From: Zygnema cylindricum
Taxonomy: Eukaryota > Streptophyta > Zygnematophyceae > Zygnematales > Zygnemataceae
Direction: 5' to 3'
Assembly (NCBI GenBank): GCA_037447655.1
Contig: JBBHKE010001902.1
Location: 133,756 to 197,755 of the forward strand
DNA: 64,000 bases
The position numbers and the translations under genes were made by a program. Under the pieces are notes generated by a model. It was not told the DNA's origin. It saw nothing but the letters and a program-made list of their open reading frames with translations, and ran no database searches. Within the stretch, counting starts at the first letter, position 1. Every line of letters begins with the position of its first letter. Shown piece by piece: positions 49,571 through 61,165 of the stretch.

Positions 49571-50370
49571 TAGTGTTGTGTATCGGTAAAAAAATTATCG
49601 CGATAACACCGATACGAATAGTTATCGGTTATCGAACGGTCAGAGGTTCCGATATATCGGTCCGATACCAACAAATTCCATATCGGCGATAACTTAAAAA
49701 TATAGTATGTGTATAATAGTACTTTATAATATACTGTATTATATTATTGACTTTATATAGCGTGGTATGCCACGTGTAAAAATTTATTCCGTATACTGTT
49801 TAATTGAAATTTATTACGGATAGAGTAACACATAAACGTTGACAAATTTTTAAAAAATACTTTACAGTTTTTAAATTATAGTATCGAAACAAAAATAAAT
49901 AAATTACATTGTAAATTTGTAAAATATAACCTTTTTGAAAACCAAACGAACGGACGAACAAAGCATACGAACAAATGTGTCAGACTGCTGCCATTAACTG
50001 CCATTTTATATAAATATAACAGTCAAAAGGACATTCTGGAAGGGGTACCCAAGTAAAACCCCCTTAAATTAGAAACAATGAAGGAAATATCGCGATTTCT
50101 TGCCGAAATCGGGGGGAAGGGGGTCTGCGGCGCGTCTGGGGAATAACACGTACAATTGAGTGTACTTGCCGTACATTTATCTATACGTTCCGTACAAATA
50201 TCTCCGATAGTTATCGATATCGATTTTATCGCCGATAATAACCGATAAATATCGGTCATTTGTCGGCAATAACGCCGATAACGATATATCGTACCAATAT
50301 ATCGATTTTCGACTACCCGAAAATAGGCCCATATCGATTATCGGCAAATCCTTACCGATACACAACATTA
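49571..50370. mobile_element. hAT-type element with variant TIR TAGTGTTGTGTATCGGTAA
   Basis: 800 bp. Left end TAGTGTTGTGTATCGGTAA, right end TTACCGATACACAACATTA. The terminal parts are rich in ATCG/CGAT palindromes. GTTGTTAC precedes it (49563-49570). Its right terminal TA is followed not by flank but by a CACCGTG MITE; the matching GTTGTTAC is found beyond that MITE at 52795-52802. Confidence 0.78.
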
Positions 50371-50438
50371 CACCGTGAATCGCTATTAGCGTAATGAAAT
50401 AGATAGCGTAATCAAACAATTAACTTTATTTACGCTAA

Positions 50439-51130
50439 GGCCTGATCTCCATTAGGTGGTCCCAGTAAACATGCGGATACGTCTATTTCTCATGTTTACT
50501 GGCACGACCTTCCATTATGTCGTGCCAGTAGACATTGTTTCTCAATTATGATTGGGGCCACGTAGGTTAGTTTTCAGATTCTCAAAATATAGAAATATTA
50601 TTCAAGCTGGAAATTTGTACGTAATATTTGTATGGGTGGAGGTAGTTAATGACTCCTACGAAATTTTTGCGACCAGATTTTAATTTTTGAAATTGAAAAT
50701 AAAATCTTGGGAACGGAATGTCAAAAAGGCGCCGCAAACTTTTAAGGTCAGCGGATGTCAGAAGGAGCGTTCGAAGATATTTCGGTCGACCTTCATACAC
50801 CGTGGCGGAAGGCACATGGCGTGTACGACGTGTTTGATTCACATTGTTTGTTCGTGGTGGATTTGTTTTCTAATTTTCATGTGTACCAATGGTACGCGAC
50901 CAGTGTGAACAAACTCTCCTCCCAAGGAGAGTCTTTTCACACTGGACGATGTCCGTGATTGCTTCGCGAATCTAAAAAAGTAAAAAATCCAACGGTCGAC
51001 ATTTACGCCTATAATATTGGAACCATCGAGTAGACATGTTTCGTCTCACAAAAAAAAATGGTACGAATCTGTACAAAATCGTATGGCATCCAGTAAACAA
51101 CCCCACTTTTCCTCTAATGGAAGTTCACCC
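50439..51130. mobile_element. Harbinger-like insertion 1, TAA target
   Basis: 692 bp bounded by TAA on both sides (50436-50438 and 51131-51133). Left end GGCCTGATCTCCATTAGG, right end CTAATGGAAGTTCACCC, so the termini are imperfect inverted repeats of GG..TGA.CT.CCATTAG. Near the left end GTCCCAGTAAACATG and CATGTTTACTGGCACG form an internal hairpin. Its removal restores CGCTAATxGGGAATTTCA as in the copy at 62556. No transposase domain recognised. Confidence 0.7.
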
Positions 51131-51173
51131 TAATCGGGAATTTCATTTTTTTCCAAAAAAACTTGTATTCTAA

Positions 51174-52379
51174 GGGTGAAGTTTCATCATACGTTTTTGT
51201 AATTTTACGGCAAACTCTACAGAATGGGTCGATTGATAGCCTATTCCCACCGGAGCATTTGATTTTCCGAAAACTCATCAGAAAGCGTACACGCTTTGGC
51301 GTCATCAAACATAGGCGCGAAAACAAACGTGCAGTATTGAATGTTCGAAGGACGACGACGGTGGTTCAAAGTCCTGCAGTGTTTTCACGAGTACAATGAA
51401 CTAGTCGTACGGATGTTGTTTTGGCTACGTCAGCTTTTCGGCGAAATACGCGACTTTAACCCGACTTCAATATCCGGCAATATTTTGAGGAATTTGTACG
51501 GTTTTCATAGAAAGCCGTACATTATTCCAACGTCCGTCTGTTGCGGAAGTGAATTTTTTCCCGGTGGAATAGGCCAAGAATGAAAGGATCGCCGTTCGAC
51601 AAATAGAAATAGAGTTTCGCACGTACAAAGGATTTTAAAAGTTTCATATTAATATCTATTTCGGAAAATCATCGGAATGGGAAATGCTCCGGTGGGAATA
51701 GGCTATGAGTCGAAGTTCTATCACGTAGAGTCGTTAAGCCACGTGTTCTAAATTGACTGGCGCCACGCAAGCTACGATCCGATATTGAATATCTTTCAAA
51801 TTTTTAGCACTGACAAACTTAACTTAAAATCTTGACTTTCGTACCATGTACCTGCGTACAAAGTAATCATACGACAAAACTTTTATACATTTTGCATACG
51901 CCACTGTACGCCAACTCATTTTTTAGGGTTTTAGTTTTCGAACATAAAGAAAGTCATTTAAGAGAAATAGTGTGACAAACAAAAGTTACCGAAAATAGCG
52001 TGCCGAGGGAATGTTACGAAATTTCGTTTTTATTTTCGGTTGTATTTTGGAAACCGCGTGTCATGTGCAAATCTTAAGATTTTTTGTTGGTTTTCCATCA
52101 TGACACGTAGCTTAATTGTCCAGCGTGTCACATTTTTTTTTTCTGTATATGCCAACCCACCTCCTCGAGGTGGGTTGAGTGTAACAGAGAAAATTGAAGT
52201 GAACTCCTCGCAGATGAACACCCGACGGCCAGTATTACCTCCAAGACTTTCGGAGAGTATCGACAAGGTTCTTTGTAATGTTGTTTTTCGTATAAAAACA
52301 AAATAGGCGGTACGATTTGGTACGGAGGGTCGCGGATTTCTGTAAAAAACGCAACTTTTCGCTTGATGGAACTTCACCC
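51174..52379. mobile_element. Harbinger-like insertion 2, TAA target
   Basis: 1206 bp bounded by TAA (51171-51173 and 52380-52382). Left end GGGTGAAGTTTCATCA, right end TTGATGGAACTTCACCC: near-perfect inverted repeats. A large internal inverted repeat pairs CCTATTCCCACCGGAGCATT (51239) with AATGCTCCGGTGGGAATAGG (51685). A hairpin ACCCACCTCCTCGAGGTGGGT lies at 52155. 3-bp TAA duplication and G-rich TIR fit PIF/Harbinger. No transposase seen. Confidence 0.75.
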
Positions 52380-52802
52380 TAATTTATCATTAACTCTAAT
52401 TTGTAAATTGCTTTGTAAAAAATTTCGGCGCATAATATGTCCACACTAAAATATGTTAATGTACGAAATTGTTCAAATCGTACGCCGTCGTGTTTTTTTG
52501 ACATCCGCGTATGCCAGAAAATATTTACGCAATTACGTGTTAGCGCGACTACGGGACATCGTGAATATTTTTTTTGTATTTTCTACTTGAAAAATTACAG
52601 AATAGTACGTCTTTGACAGTCCGTACACCACCAAATTTAAAATGGCACCATATTAGAGTTATGAACCCTATTTAATGGGGTACCTCAAATAACGTTTAGA
52701 AACATTTGGAATCATTAATTCTATTTGAGAATTTGCCGAAAAAAACAGGGTACCTCAATTATAGTCATGAACGCTAATATCGATTAACGGTGTAGTTGTT
52801 AC

Positions 52803-53649
52803 TAGTGTTGGGTATCGAGGACCGTTTGCCGATATTCGATATATATCGAATTTTAGGTACCCGATAATCGATATATCGCTTCGATATATCGAATTTCAAA
52901 TTATCGCGATATATTGCCGATATATCGTATCGCCAATATATCGAAGTTTAAAAAAAAAAAAAAAAAAGTAAATCTCACAGGTCACTACTTATCAAAGTCA
53001 CGTGACTTCTGACAAAGTGACTGTAAAATTTTTGCTGGAAAGAAATACGGTTTTTTCCTGAAAGTCAGCAGATTGAAGGAGATCTATGAGGTACATTGAT
53101 GAGGTACACTTGTGAAGTACACGTAATCATAAGCAAGTACGACTTTCCAGACGAAAAAGGTCGGTTTCCAGATATTTGATGATTTTTAGATTTGATAGTC
53201 AACTTACATGGAACTACTCATATCAGAACACGTATGTAAAACTTATTTACAAACGATACTTGATGCACCCGAGGCCTCTGTAATACATAAACTTTGTTGT
53301 CCGTACTATTACAGAGACCTCCTCGTGTAACCATACCCCAAATAAGTAATCATTAGAATTATAGAATTAGTAATTTTTTGTCGGTTACATTTTGCGGCGT
53401 CTTCCTATAAGTCACGGAACAAAAATCACGGCGTACGTGGCGTATTAGACAATTTGAATTTTTCGCTAAAATAACATATTATATAAAAAAATAAAAATAT
53501 TAAATTTAAAAAATACTTTATATCGCGATATATATCGCGATGGTTTATGTTGGTCTCGGTACGATATATCGAAGATTCTTCTCAATCGATATTAGATATA
53601 TCGAATATCGATATTATCGCGATATGAATTTACCCGATACCCAACACTA
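52803..53649. mobile_element. hAT-type element, TIR TAGTGTTGGGTATCG
   Basis: 847 bp, starts TAGTGTTGGGTATCGAGGAC and ends CGATACCCAACACTA. Homologous along its length to 63074-63879. GTTGTTAC precedes it at 52795-52802, and the expected second copy is displaced to 54191-54198 by a TA-target MITE inserted in its last TA. Confidence 0.83.
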
Positions 53650-54188
53650 CACCGCCAATCGCTATTAGCGTTGTGTACGCTAATCCTGTCCCGCTTTTTT
53701 TTTGTTTTATTCTCAAATAGCGTAGTTTATTCTATTTTTTTCTTTATTCTATTTAGGGTTATATTCAGTACGTTGTCTCTTAAATAGAGTGGTGTACGGT
53801 CAGTGTCAGACCGTACATAAATGTACCTTTTTAAGTTAAAAATTACAATAAATTAGTTTTAGTAATCGCGGACGCATGAGAATGTGCGTTCTAAAAAGGA
53901 AAAAAACCAGGTCGTAAAAAATCCCGCTCGCACATATTCGTCCGACAGCCGCGTTTCGACCGTGTGAATGTACGATTTGTGTACGATTTGTCAGATTTTG
54001 TACGGAAACTTATATTAGTGTAAGCATGTTTGCGACCGACATTTGTTTTTTCAAAGATCCAAATTACCATAATCAAACAATTAGAATGTATGATTTTTTC
54101 CAAAATTTTCAAATTCTTAAATAGCGTACACCACGGTAATTATTTGTATACGCTAATGAAACCTACACGCTAATAGCGATTGGCGGTG
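53650..54188. mobile_element. TA-target MITE, TIR CACCGCCAATCGC
   Basis: 539 bp. Left end TA-CACCGCCAATCGCTATTAGCG, right end CGCTAATAGCGATTGGCGGTG-TA. The ends are near-perfect inverted repeats of over 20 bp. The interior differs from the 518-bp family member, so it is a related subfamily. It is inserted in the terminal TA of the hAT-type element 52803-53649. Confidence 0.82.
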
Positions 54189-54198
54189 TAGTTGTTAC

Positions 54199-54310
54199 AC
54201 ATAGGGACACTTGAAATCCGGGTCCGCCGGATTTGCACTAAAAAACAAAGTAATTTCGCTAAGTTTCAAGTACATGGAGACGTACCCTTAGCTTCGGACC
54301 GTTTAATATG
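54199..54310 (+). repeat. Interspersed repeat beginning AGGGACACTTGAAATCCGGG
   Basis: Plus-strand counterpart of 4236-4346: AGGGACACTTGAAATCCGGG.CCGCCGGATT, then CTAAGTTTCAAGTACATGGA. The sequence continues toward 54500 with CACGGTACGGCC, also present near 4090-4110 in inverted order, so the repeat may extend to several hundred bp. 54310-54732 contains the CHX promoter region. Confidence 0.55.
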
Positions 54311-54732
54311 TTTACGAAAACCAATCTCCAAAATCCGAATATAAATTTCCTGTACAATGTGATTTTCCGTACACCACTACAATTTACCAATTGGGCACCC
54401 TATACACACGGTTGCTTGAGATCCACGGTAAAACAACGTGGCGAACTGGCAGTGGTCAGCCCCACGGTACGGCCTTTTACCACACTATGCCAATGTGCTT
54501 TCCGTATCCGTCGGCCTTTTGGAAGGATTCATATTGTCACTTCCAGAGGCCGCGTTCGGCCGACGTATATTCCCTGGAAATACATCCAGGGAACCACAGA
54601 GCCAAGCTGGCACTCTCTCGAGAAGCTTGGAGTCTTTTATGGCCAGAGAGAATCTCCATTTGCAGGAAACGAGCCTGCAAGACTTTGACGTTACCACTGT
54701 GACTGCGTGACATTGGGTGACACAAGGCAGCC

Positions 54733-56698
54733 ATGGCCGGAAAAGCTACGTCTAATGGAGTTTGGACGGGTGACAATCCTGTCGAATTCTCTCTCCTTTT
54801 GCTCATCATACAGCTCTCCTTGATTGTAATTGTATCGCGTGGATTTGGTCTTCTTCTCCGCCCTCTCCGCCAGCCACGTGTCATTGGAGAGATTCTGGTA
54901 ACTATCGATTTCCACAATCTCCTCCTCCTCCTCCTTCTCTTGCATTACTTTGTCACAGTTTCCCATGGCATATTCCCTGACGTGCACTCCCTAACTCCTC
55001 TTCCCTTTCCTGTTCTCTCCACCTTTCCCTCTGTGCCTATCTCCAGGGAGGCATTGTCCTCGGCGCTTCCGTGCTCGGAAACATTCCGGAATACACGGAC
55101 GCCATCTTCCCCGCCTCCAGCTTGACAGTTCTCACAACCGTTGCAAACTTCGGTCTCCTTTACTTTCTTTTTATGGTAGGCCTCGAGCTGGACCTCTCTT
55201 CTCTCCTCCAAACAGGAAGGGCTGCCATCTACATCTCCGCCACCGGAATTGCCGTCCCTTTCTCCCTCGGAGTCGGCGTTTCCTTCGTCATCCGGCGGGT
55301 TCTCGGAATCGAGAGCCAGTTTCTCGCCTTTGTCGTATTCATGGGAGTAGCAATGTCGATCACCGCCTTCCCCGTACTCGCGCGTATCCTCGCAGAGAGG
55401 AAGCTTCTTACCACGGATGTCGGGCAGATTGCCATGTCCGTGGCTGCGGTGGATGACATCACTGCCTGGATACTTCTGGCTCTGGCCGTCGCTCTTTCCT
55501 CCAACTCCAGCGGTCGGGTGGTCGCATGGATTCTCCTCTGTGCCCTGGCCTTCCTGGCGGTCATGTTTGTGGCGGTAAGACCTCTCATGGCCGCCATTGG
55601 CCGGAGGGTGGTGGACAATGAACCGATATCGGAGTGGATTGTGGCTGTGGCACTTATCGGAGTGTTGCTTTCGAGTTTCGCGACCGATGTGATCGGTATC
55701 CATGGCATTTTTGGAGCTTTTGTGTTCGGGTTGATCATACCAAAGGAGGGTCCTTTCGCAGGCATTATTATGGAGAAAGTGGAAGACTTTACCATGGTTT
55801 TGCTTCTTCCACTGTACTTTGCTTCCAGTGGACTGAATGTACGATTTCGGTCGTTGTCCGGCTGGCGCTCTCTCGGTTTGATTGTGCTGGTAATTAGTGT
55901 GGCTTGCTTGGGGAAGATAGGAGGCACCATTGTAGCAGCCGTAAGTAATCGAATTCCAATTAGAAAGGCAGTAGTATTGGGGGTTTTGATGAACACTAAA
56001 GGACTGGTGGAGCTCATTGTGCTTAACATAGGCCTCCAGAAGAAGGTTATCAACCAAGAGCTGTACACCATTATGGTTATCATGGCTCTTGTAACCACTT
56101 TCATCACCAGTCCCCTGGTGAGCTGGCTCTATCCCTCTCCTTCGGAAATCAAGGATGTAAAGCAATCTGAGGCGGTTGAGAGACGAGTGGAGGGTGGACG
56201 AGGCCCCGACCTTCGCCTCCTGGTTTGCTCCCACGGCATGCGCACGGTTCCGGGAATTCTCAACCTCATGGAGATGAGCCGAGGGGCCAGAAGGGGAGCA
56301 CTGAGAGTTTTCCTCCTACACCTGGTGGAGTACAGCGAACGCTCCTCGTCCATCATGATGGTGAGGACTCTTCACTTCTTCTCCACACTATTCTGCGAGG
56401 TAACAATAGCCAATTGTACTCAAATTCGTTCTTCAATTTTTGTCTTTACAGGTGACTCGAGTCCGGAAGAATGGGAAGCCTTTTTGGAGTCGTGAAACCG
56501 AGCGGGGAACGCAGGACCAAGTGGCGGTGGCCTTCCAGGCTTACAGCTGTCTGAGCAAGGTGACAGTGGCGGCCATGACTGCCATCTCCGGGTTCGCCGA
56601 CATGCATGAAGACATCTGCAGTACGGCAGACGAGAAGAAGGCCAACCTCATCATCCTGCCCTACCACAAATACATGGTAAGCCACTTGTCAGCCAATA

Positions 56699-56737
<39 letters not shown>

Positions 56738-57545
56738 TCCCTCTCCCTCTCCCTCTCCCTCTCCCNNNNNNNNNNNNNNNNNNNNNNNNNNNNNNNNNNN
56801 NNNNNNGCAGGCTATTATTACTCTAGCATGCCGAAGCGACGCTGCAGGTTACTCCGTCGTTAACGCAGACAGTGGAGTGCGAGGAGCTTTTATTGCAATG
56901 GACGGAGACGAGGTCGAAAGAGGAAGGGACGTAAGTGGCCTTTTCTTTGGCGGCCCTGACGACCGGGAGGCTCTGGCAGTGGCAGCTCGAATGGCAGAGC
57001 ACCCGGGCCTCTCCCTCTCCATCATCCGCTTCATTGCGAAGGAGGAGTTCGCCATCTCGGTTGAGCCAGGAAAAGATGAACAGGCACTGGTGAAGTCGGA
57101 AGAGGAGGAAGCGGAGGAGAGACAGGAAAGGAAACTTGATGAAGAAGCCTTAGAGTTGGTGAAGGTGAATGCAGGGAAGGAGAAAGCTGGAGCAGAGGCA
57201 GGTAACGTTATTTTCGAGGAGCGTGAGGTGACAGACGCAATTGCTGCGTCATTGGACGTCGCCGCGAAGCCGTACGATCTCATTATTATCGGACGTGGCC
57301 GTCGACCTGTCCCATTGGTGGAGTTGGCTCGTACGGCACACGCCGGACCTAGCAGCCATTCAGAAGCTTCAGAATTGGGGCCAATAGGGCAAGCCCTGGC
57401 ATCGAGTGACGGCGTGACGAGCGCGTCTGTCCTTGTCGTTCAGCAGCACGACCAGCGGCTCATGCTTGCGGCCTCGATGCCGGCCAGTGGGGCTGTCACG
57501 CCCGGCTATTATGCCATGGAGGAGTCTGCCGAACACCCTGTGTGA
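54733..57545 (+). CDS. CHX-type cation/proton antiporter (CPA2 family), four exons
   Basis: Monovalent cation/H+ exchanger of plant endomembranes or plasma membrane, expected to move K+ or Na+ against H+. Exons 54733-54897, 55047-56399, 56452-56676, 56811-57545; canonical sites, all phase 0, about 825 residues (usual 780-850). Exon 1 has the first helix and RPLRQPRVIGEIL|GGIVLGASVLG. Exon 2 holds the Na_H exchanger domain: LLYFLFMVGLELDLSSL, ITAFPVLARILAERKLL, SVAAVDDITAWILLALA (with the Asp-Asp pair), GIHGIFGAFVFGLIIPKEGP, ASSGLNVRF, and NTKGLVELIVLNIGL. It ends in the cytosolic USP-like part (RLLVCSHGMRTVPGILNL), continued by MTAISGFADMHEDIC and NLIILPYHKYM in exon 3. Exon 4 has FFGGPDDREALAVAARMAEHPG and YDLIIIGRGRRP. 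The segment expected before this (APCSVGILVDRG) is not seen; exon 4 starts directly after an assembly gap, so coding sequence may be hidden there. Confidence 0.93.
56701..56806. other. Assembly gap in CHX intron 3, after a (CT)n/(CTCCCT)n tract
   Basis: (CT)n from 56701, then (CTCCCT)n to 56765, followed by 41 undetermined bases (56766-56806) and GCAG, which serves as the acceptor of exon 4. The gap is probably caused by the pyrimidine repeat. Confidence 0.95.
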
Positions 57546-59055
57546 GACAAGGCCTTGTGGTGGGAGAGGGTAGGAATAGGAACCAGAAAATAGGAAATAG
57601 GAATGTGTTTTAGTGGCTTGCTATGGTAATGTTATGAGAAATAGGGGAATCTGGGCATTTGACTGGTAATATTCGAGCTGTTACCCTGGAGCGAAAGGTG
57701 GGGGATGTTATTTAATTGTCTAGTAGAAGGATAATCTGCGCGCTTTTTTAATTCTTTGATTATTTTAGGTTCGGGGAATCCCAAAGATGTGAAATGTATA
57801 ATATGCAGGATGCTGTAGATATGATTAGAGGTTGCAGTCGAGCAAATTTTTTAAACACAAATGTTCACTCATATATTAGTTAACAAAAAAGTAGACCCTT
57901 TGAAGTACCCGTTGTTTTTGAATGGTAATAAAAATTATCATTGCTATGGCTAGTAAAAATGAGTTCATGGTGGCTGACGTTGTTGGATGTATCGCAATCA
58001 TTGTTCATTCGTCAACTGTGTGAGGAAAGGAAATATTTTTTTCTTTGATGAGCAGGGACACAAAGATAACGGTATCTCACATTGCGAAAAGTTGACGATG
58101 ACGGATTCTCGAGTTTGTTCACTGTGTGCAACCTGCGTGCAATAGTGGCGCACGTGGATGATTGCATGGATTTGATATTTCCCTTATTGCAGTACAATAC
58201 ATCGCTTTCCCAGAAAGGTTTAGACAAGTAGAGACTATACACCCCGTTATGGAAATGAAGATTGCTGTCTATCTTATCTGTCAAAATGGATATTTTGATT
58301 TTGTTACTTTGACTTTTTCTGATTCTTTAGCTGCATAAGAGTTCATCATTTGTGGCCATAAAATGGTTCTAGTCAGTATACCACATGAGTTTCTCATGAA
58401 TTTCTCCCAGAATATACTGTCACGTCGTCCACCTTTTTATGTTCATTTGGAATTAAACGGTAAAACATGACAGGTTTTTAAAAGATTAGAATGAGTTTTA
58501 TCTGTCCTTCACAGATTCGATAAATGGAAGAAAATCACACTTCTAGCAAACTAACATTCCGTAATGATATTCCTTAGTTTAAGAAAGCAGCCAAAAACTG
58601 TTTTTCGATTTATAATTCATAGTTATATTAATTGCAGGCATCAAAATGATTTATGTTAGTTATGTATACTCAGTAGTCATTTTAGGGTGAGTGTTGACCA
58701 AAGTAGAAATACTGTCAGTAACCCACTTTCAAATTCACAAGATATTTCTTCGCGAGTGTTGTTAGTGCATAAAAAATTCACATCCTTCTAATTTCAATCC
58801 GCAACGGAACGAAAAAGCATAGAATCGGCATGGTGAATGCTGTCCACTCAGTAGAAATGGCAATCTGATTGTTTTTCGAACGAAGGAGTGCACTATTGAA
58901 ACACTACAATAGTTTCAGCAAAGAATTATGCAAACCAGGGTTCAAGGTCACAGAAAAATAAATGAAATCCTCATCTCACATCCAACATCAGATTCTCATG
59001 CATCCCTATGCTCTGCTTTAGGGCAACTATTGTACTTGGCGTTGTTTCAGAAACA
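57546..59055. other. 3' flank of CHX and intergenic DNA
   Basis: No gene recognised. 57546-57900 is presumably the 3' untranslated region; AATAAAAATT-type polyadenylation-like words occur near 57927. The minus-strand open frame at 58012-58284 lacks any domain. Confidence 0.4.
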
Positions 59056-59060
59056 TACTA

Positions 59061-59278
59061 CACCGCGAATCGTTATTAGAGTATATAACTCTAATTAGGG
59101 TTCTTCAAATTTTGATTTTTTTACGCAATTAGTATACATGATTTTTGTAATTAAATTAGCAACGCTATTTAAGTATGTGGACCATAATCTGCCACGTTTC
59201 TTTCACTAAATAAGAATCAATAACACTAATTATTTTTTTACGCTATTTAAACTTTGACACTAATAACGATTCGCGGTG
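59061..59278. mobile_element. TA-target MITE, TIR CACCGCGAATCG, 218 bp
   Basis: TA-CACCGCGAATCGTTATTAG at the left and CTAATAACGATTCGCGGTG-TA at the right, a perfect inverted repeat of about 19 bp between TA dinucleotides. The interior is AT-rich and noncoding. Same TIR family as 50371, 53650 and 62556, but this copy is in single-copy flank, not in a hAT end. Confidence 0.88.
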
Positions 59279-59689
59279 TACTTTTGTACCGAAACCAGGA
59301 AATTGTTAATGGGACCTTTACTAATGGGTCCTGTACTAACGGGACCTGTACTGTACTGCCTAAGTGTCTCCTACAAAAACGACAAAAATGTTTGTCTACG
59401 CCTATCTCTGTTTCATATTTCACTCCAATCTACGTGACCGCTCGTTTCCCGTCCAATCAGCTTTGGGCGGCTCTCTATAGACTACAATCTGTACACGTGG
59501 CGATAGACGATTCCGTGATCTTGTGGAGTGACGTATCTCACACTTAATTTAAAAAATGGAATGGAAAGCTTATTCGTAAAAAAATCGACTTTCCATTTTA
59601 AATTACTTCCAATTCAAAGCTTTGTTGAATTCTTCCTTTGTTCCTCTCTTTCCCACCCTGTGTACCGTACATGTTGGAGTATCTCAGCC

Positions 59690-61165
59690 TCCCTCTCTCT
59701 CTCCTTCACGAGTCTGCCCGTTTGCTTCCCTCCACTCCTCCCTCCTCCTCCCTACCCCTCTCCTCGTCCCCCTCCCTCTCCCTCTCCCTCCCCCCCTATT
59801 CCTCCTCCTCCTCCAGAAAGGCGGCGACCCGGTGGGCGTTGCTGCGAACTCGGAGCACACAGAGGCTGGACAGGGGAGGAGGGAGAGGGGTTAGAGAGAG
59901 CAAAGGGAGGGGAGGGAGGGAGAGGCGAAGTAGGTGGTGGTTTAAAGAAAGGGCAGGGAAGAAAGGAGAGAGGGAGGGAGAGACGGCGGTGGTTTAAGAG
60001 GGCAGGGTCGGAGAGTGGATGGGAAGGAAAGGTTAGGGGGAGGAGGAGGGGGAGGGGGAGGGGAAGAGGGAGTGCGACGTCAGCCAGAAAGGGAGAGAGA
60101 GAGGAGAGGGCAGAGCGCAGTGAGGCGTTGTTTGGAACACAGAAAGAGAGAGAGGGACGGGAGGGGGAAGGGGAGGGAGGGAGCAAGGGAAGGGGGCGGA
60201 GGGAGCAAGGGAAGGGGATAGGGATGGGGAAAAGGGCGGCATAAAGGGAGAGGGAGAGAGAGCAGCAGGGTGGCATGGGAAACTGGTGAATGAGGGGGAA
60301 ACGGTTGAAAAAATGAACTGGAGAGGGCAGAGGGGAGGAGAGGATGAAGAGAGGGTGGAGGGGGAAAGAGGATAGAAGGGTATAGGGAGAAAGTAGAGAG
60401 GGAGAAGAGGAGAGCTGAGAGGGAGGGGAGGAAGGGAGGAAGGGGAGAGTAGGGAGGAAAAGCGGGGACAGAAAAGAAGGGGAAGAAAGGCGAGGGAGAG
60501 AGAGGGAAGGAGAGAGGGGCGGGGAGAAGCAAGCAAAAGAGATGGGAGGAAAAAGAGAAAAGGGCAGAAAGAAGAAGGAGTGGAATGGGAGAGGGAGAGG
60601 AAGAGAGGGAAAAAGAAATTGGAAGCGATATAGTCAAAGGGGTGGGTGGAAGGATGAGAAACAGGTACGTGACAGTCATCCTCCACCCTCTCACCGCCTC
60701 CCTCTCACCCCACCAGAAGGCGATCTTCCCCCTATCACACCACTCCCACTCTCCAACTACCCCACTATTCTCTCTCCCTCTTCCTTTCCCTTCCCGTTCT
60801 CCTCTCCCCTTCCCAATTCCTTCCCTCCCTCCCTCCCTCCCTCCCTCTTCCGCTCCCTTTTCCTCTTCCACTCCCCCACCTTCCATTCCTTCCCTTCCTC
60901 CCCTCCCCCTCCCCTTCCCCCGCCTCCCTCCCCCCCCCTCACCGGTCCGCCGTGGCCGTGGCCGTACAGAGCGCCTCGACTCGCGCCCTGAGGCTGGCGG
61001 CGCGGCGCGCGTCTCTTCGCACGTGCGGCGGCCCGTGACTCACCAGGTACTCCAGCACCGCCAGAGTGCAGTCCGCACGTGCGAGGTGGCGGGCGAGGAG
61101 CTCGGGCCCGGACACAGACTCCAGTCTGGGGAGGGAGGGAGGGAGAGGGGGAGAGAGAGAGAAAC
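59690..61165. repeat. Polypurine/polypyrimidine region with strand switches
   Basis: Plus strand is pyrimidine-rich at 59690-59815, purine-rich at 59865-60660, pyrimidine-rich at 60672-60940 and purine-rich again at 61128-61162. Words are variants of GGGAGA and CCCTCT. Long open frames on both strands here read as Ser/Pro/Leu or Gly/Arg/Glu low-complexity and are not genes by themselves. Putative exons of a minus-strand gene interrupt the tract. Confidence 0.85.

Larger units (their letters stand above)
50371..52792. mobile_element. TA-target MITE (TIR CACCGTGAATCGC) carrying two Harbinger-like inserts
   Basis: Left end TA-CACCGTGAATCGCTATTAG, right end CTAATATCGATTAACGGTG-TA. Subtracting the two inserts (50439-51130 and 51174-52379) and one TAA each leaves 518 bp by my count, the same length as the uninterrupted copy at 62556-63073, with which it aligns along its length. 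It sits in the terminal TA of the hAT-type element on its left. No transposase. Confidence 0.8.

Noticed and set aside
54945-56234. Long minus-strand open frames of 429 and 292 codons
   Set aside because: They lie exactly antisense to the CHX exon 2, which has clear family motifs; composition-driven shadows.
59752-60886. Minus-strand frames of 174-268 codons and plus-strand frame of 238 codons
   Set aside because: Ser/Pro/Leu or Gly/Arg/Glu low-complexity translations of polypurine tracts, with no domain.
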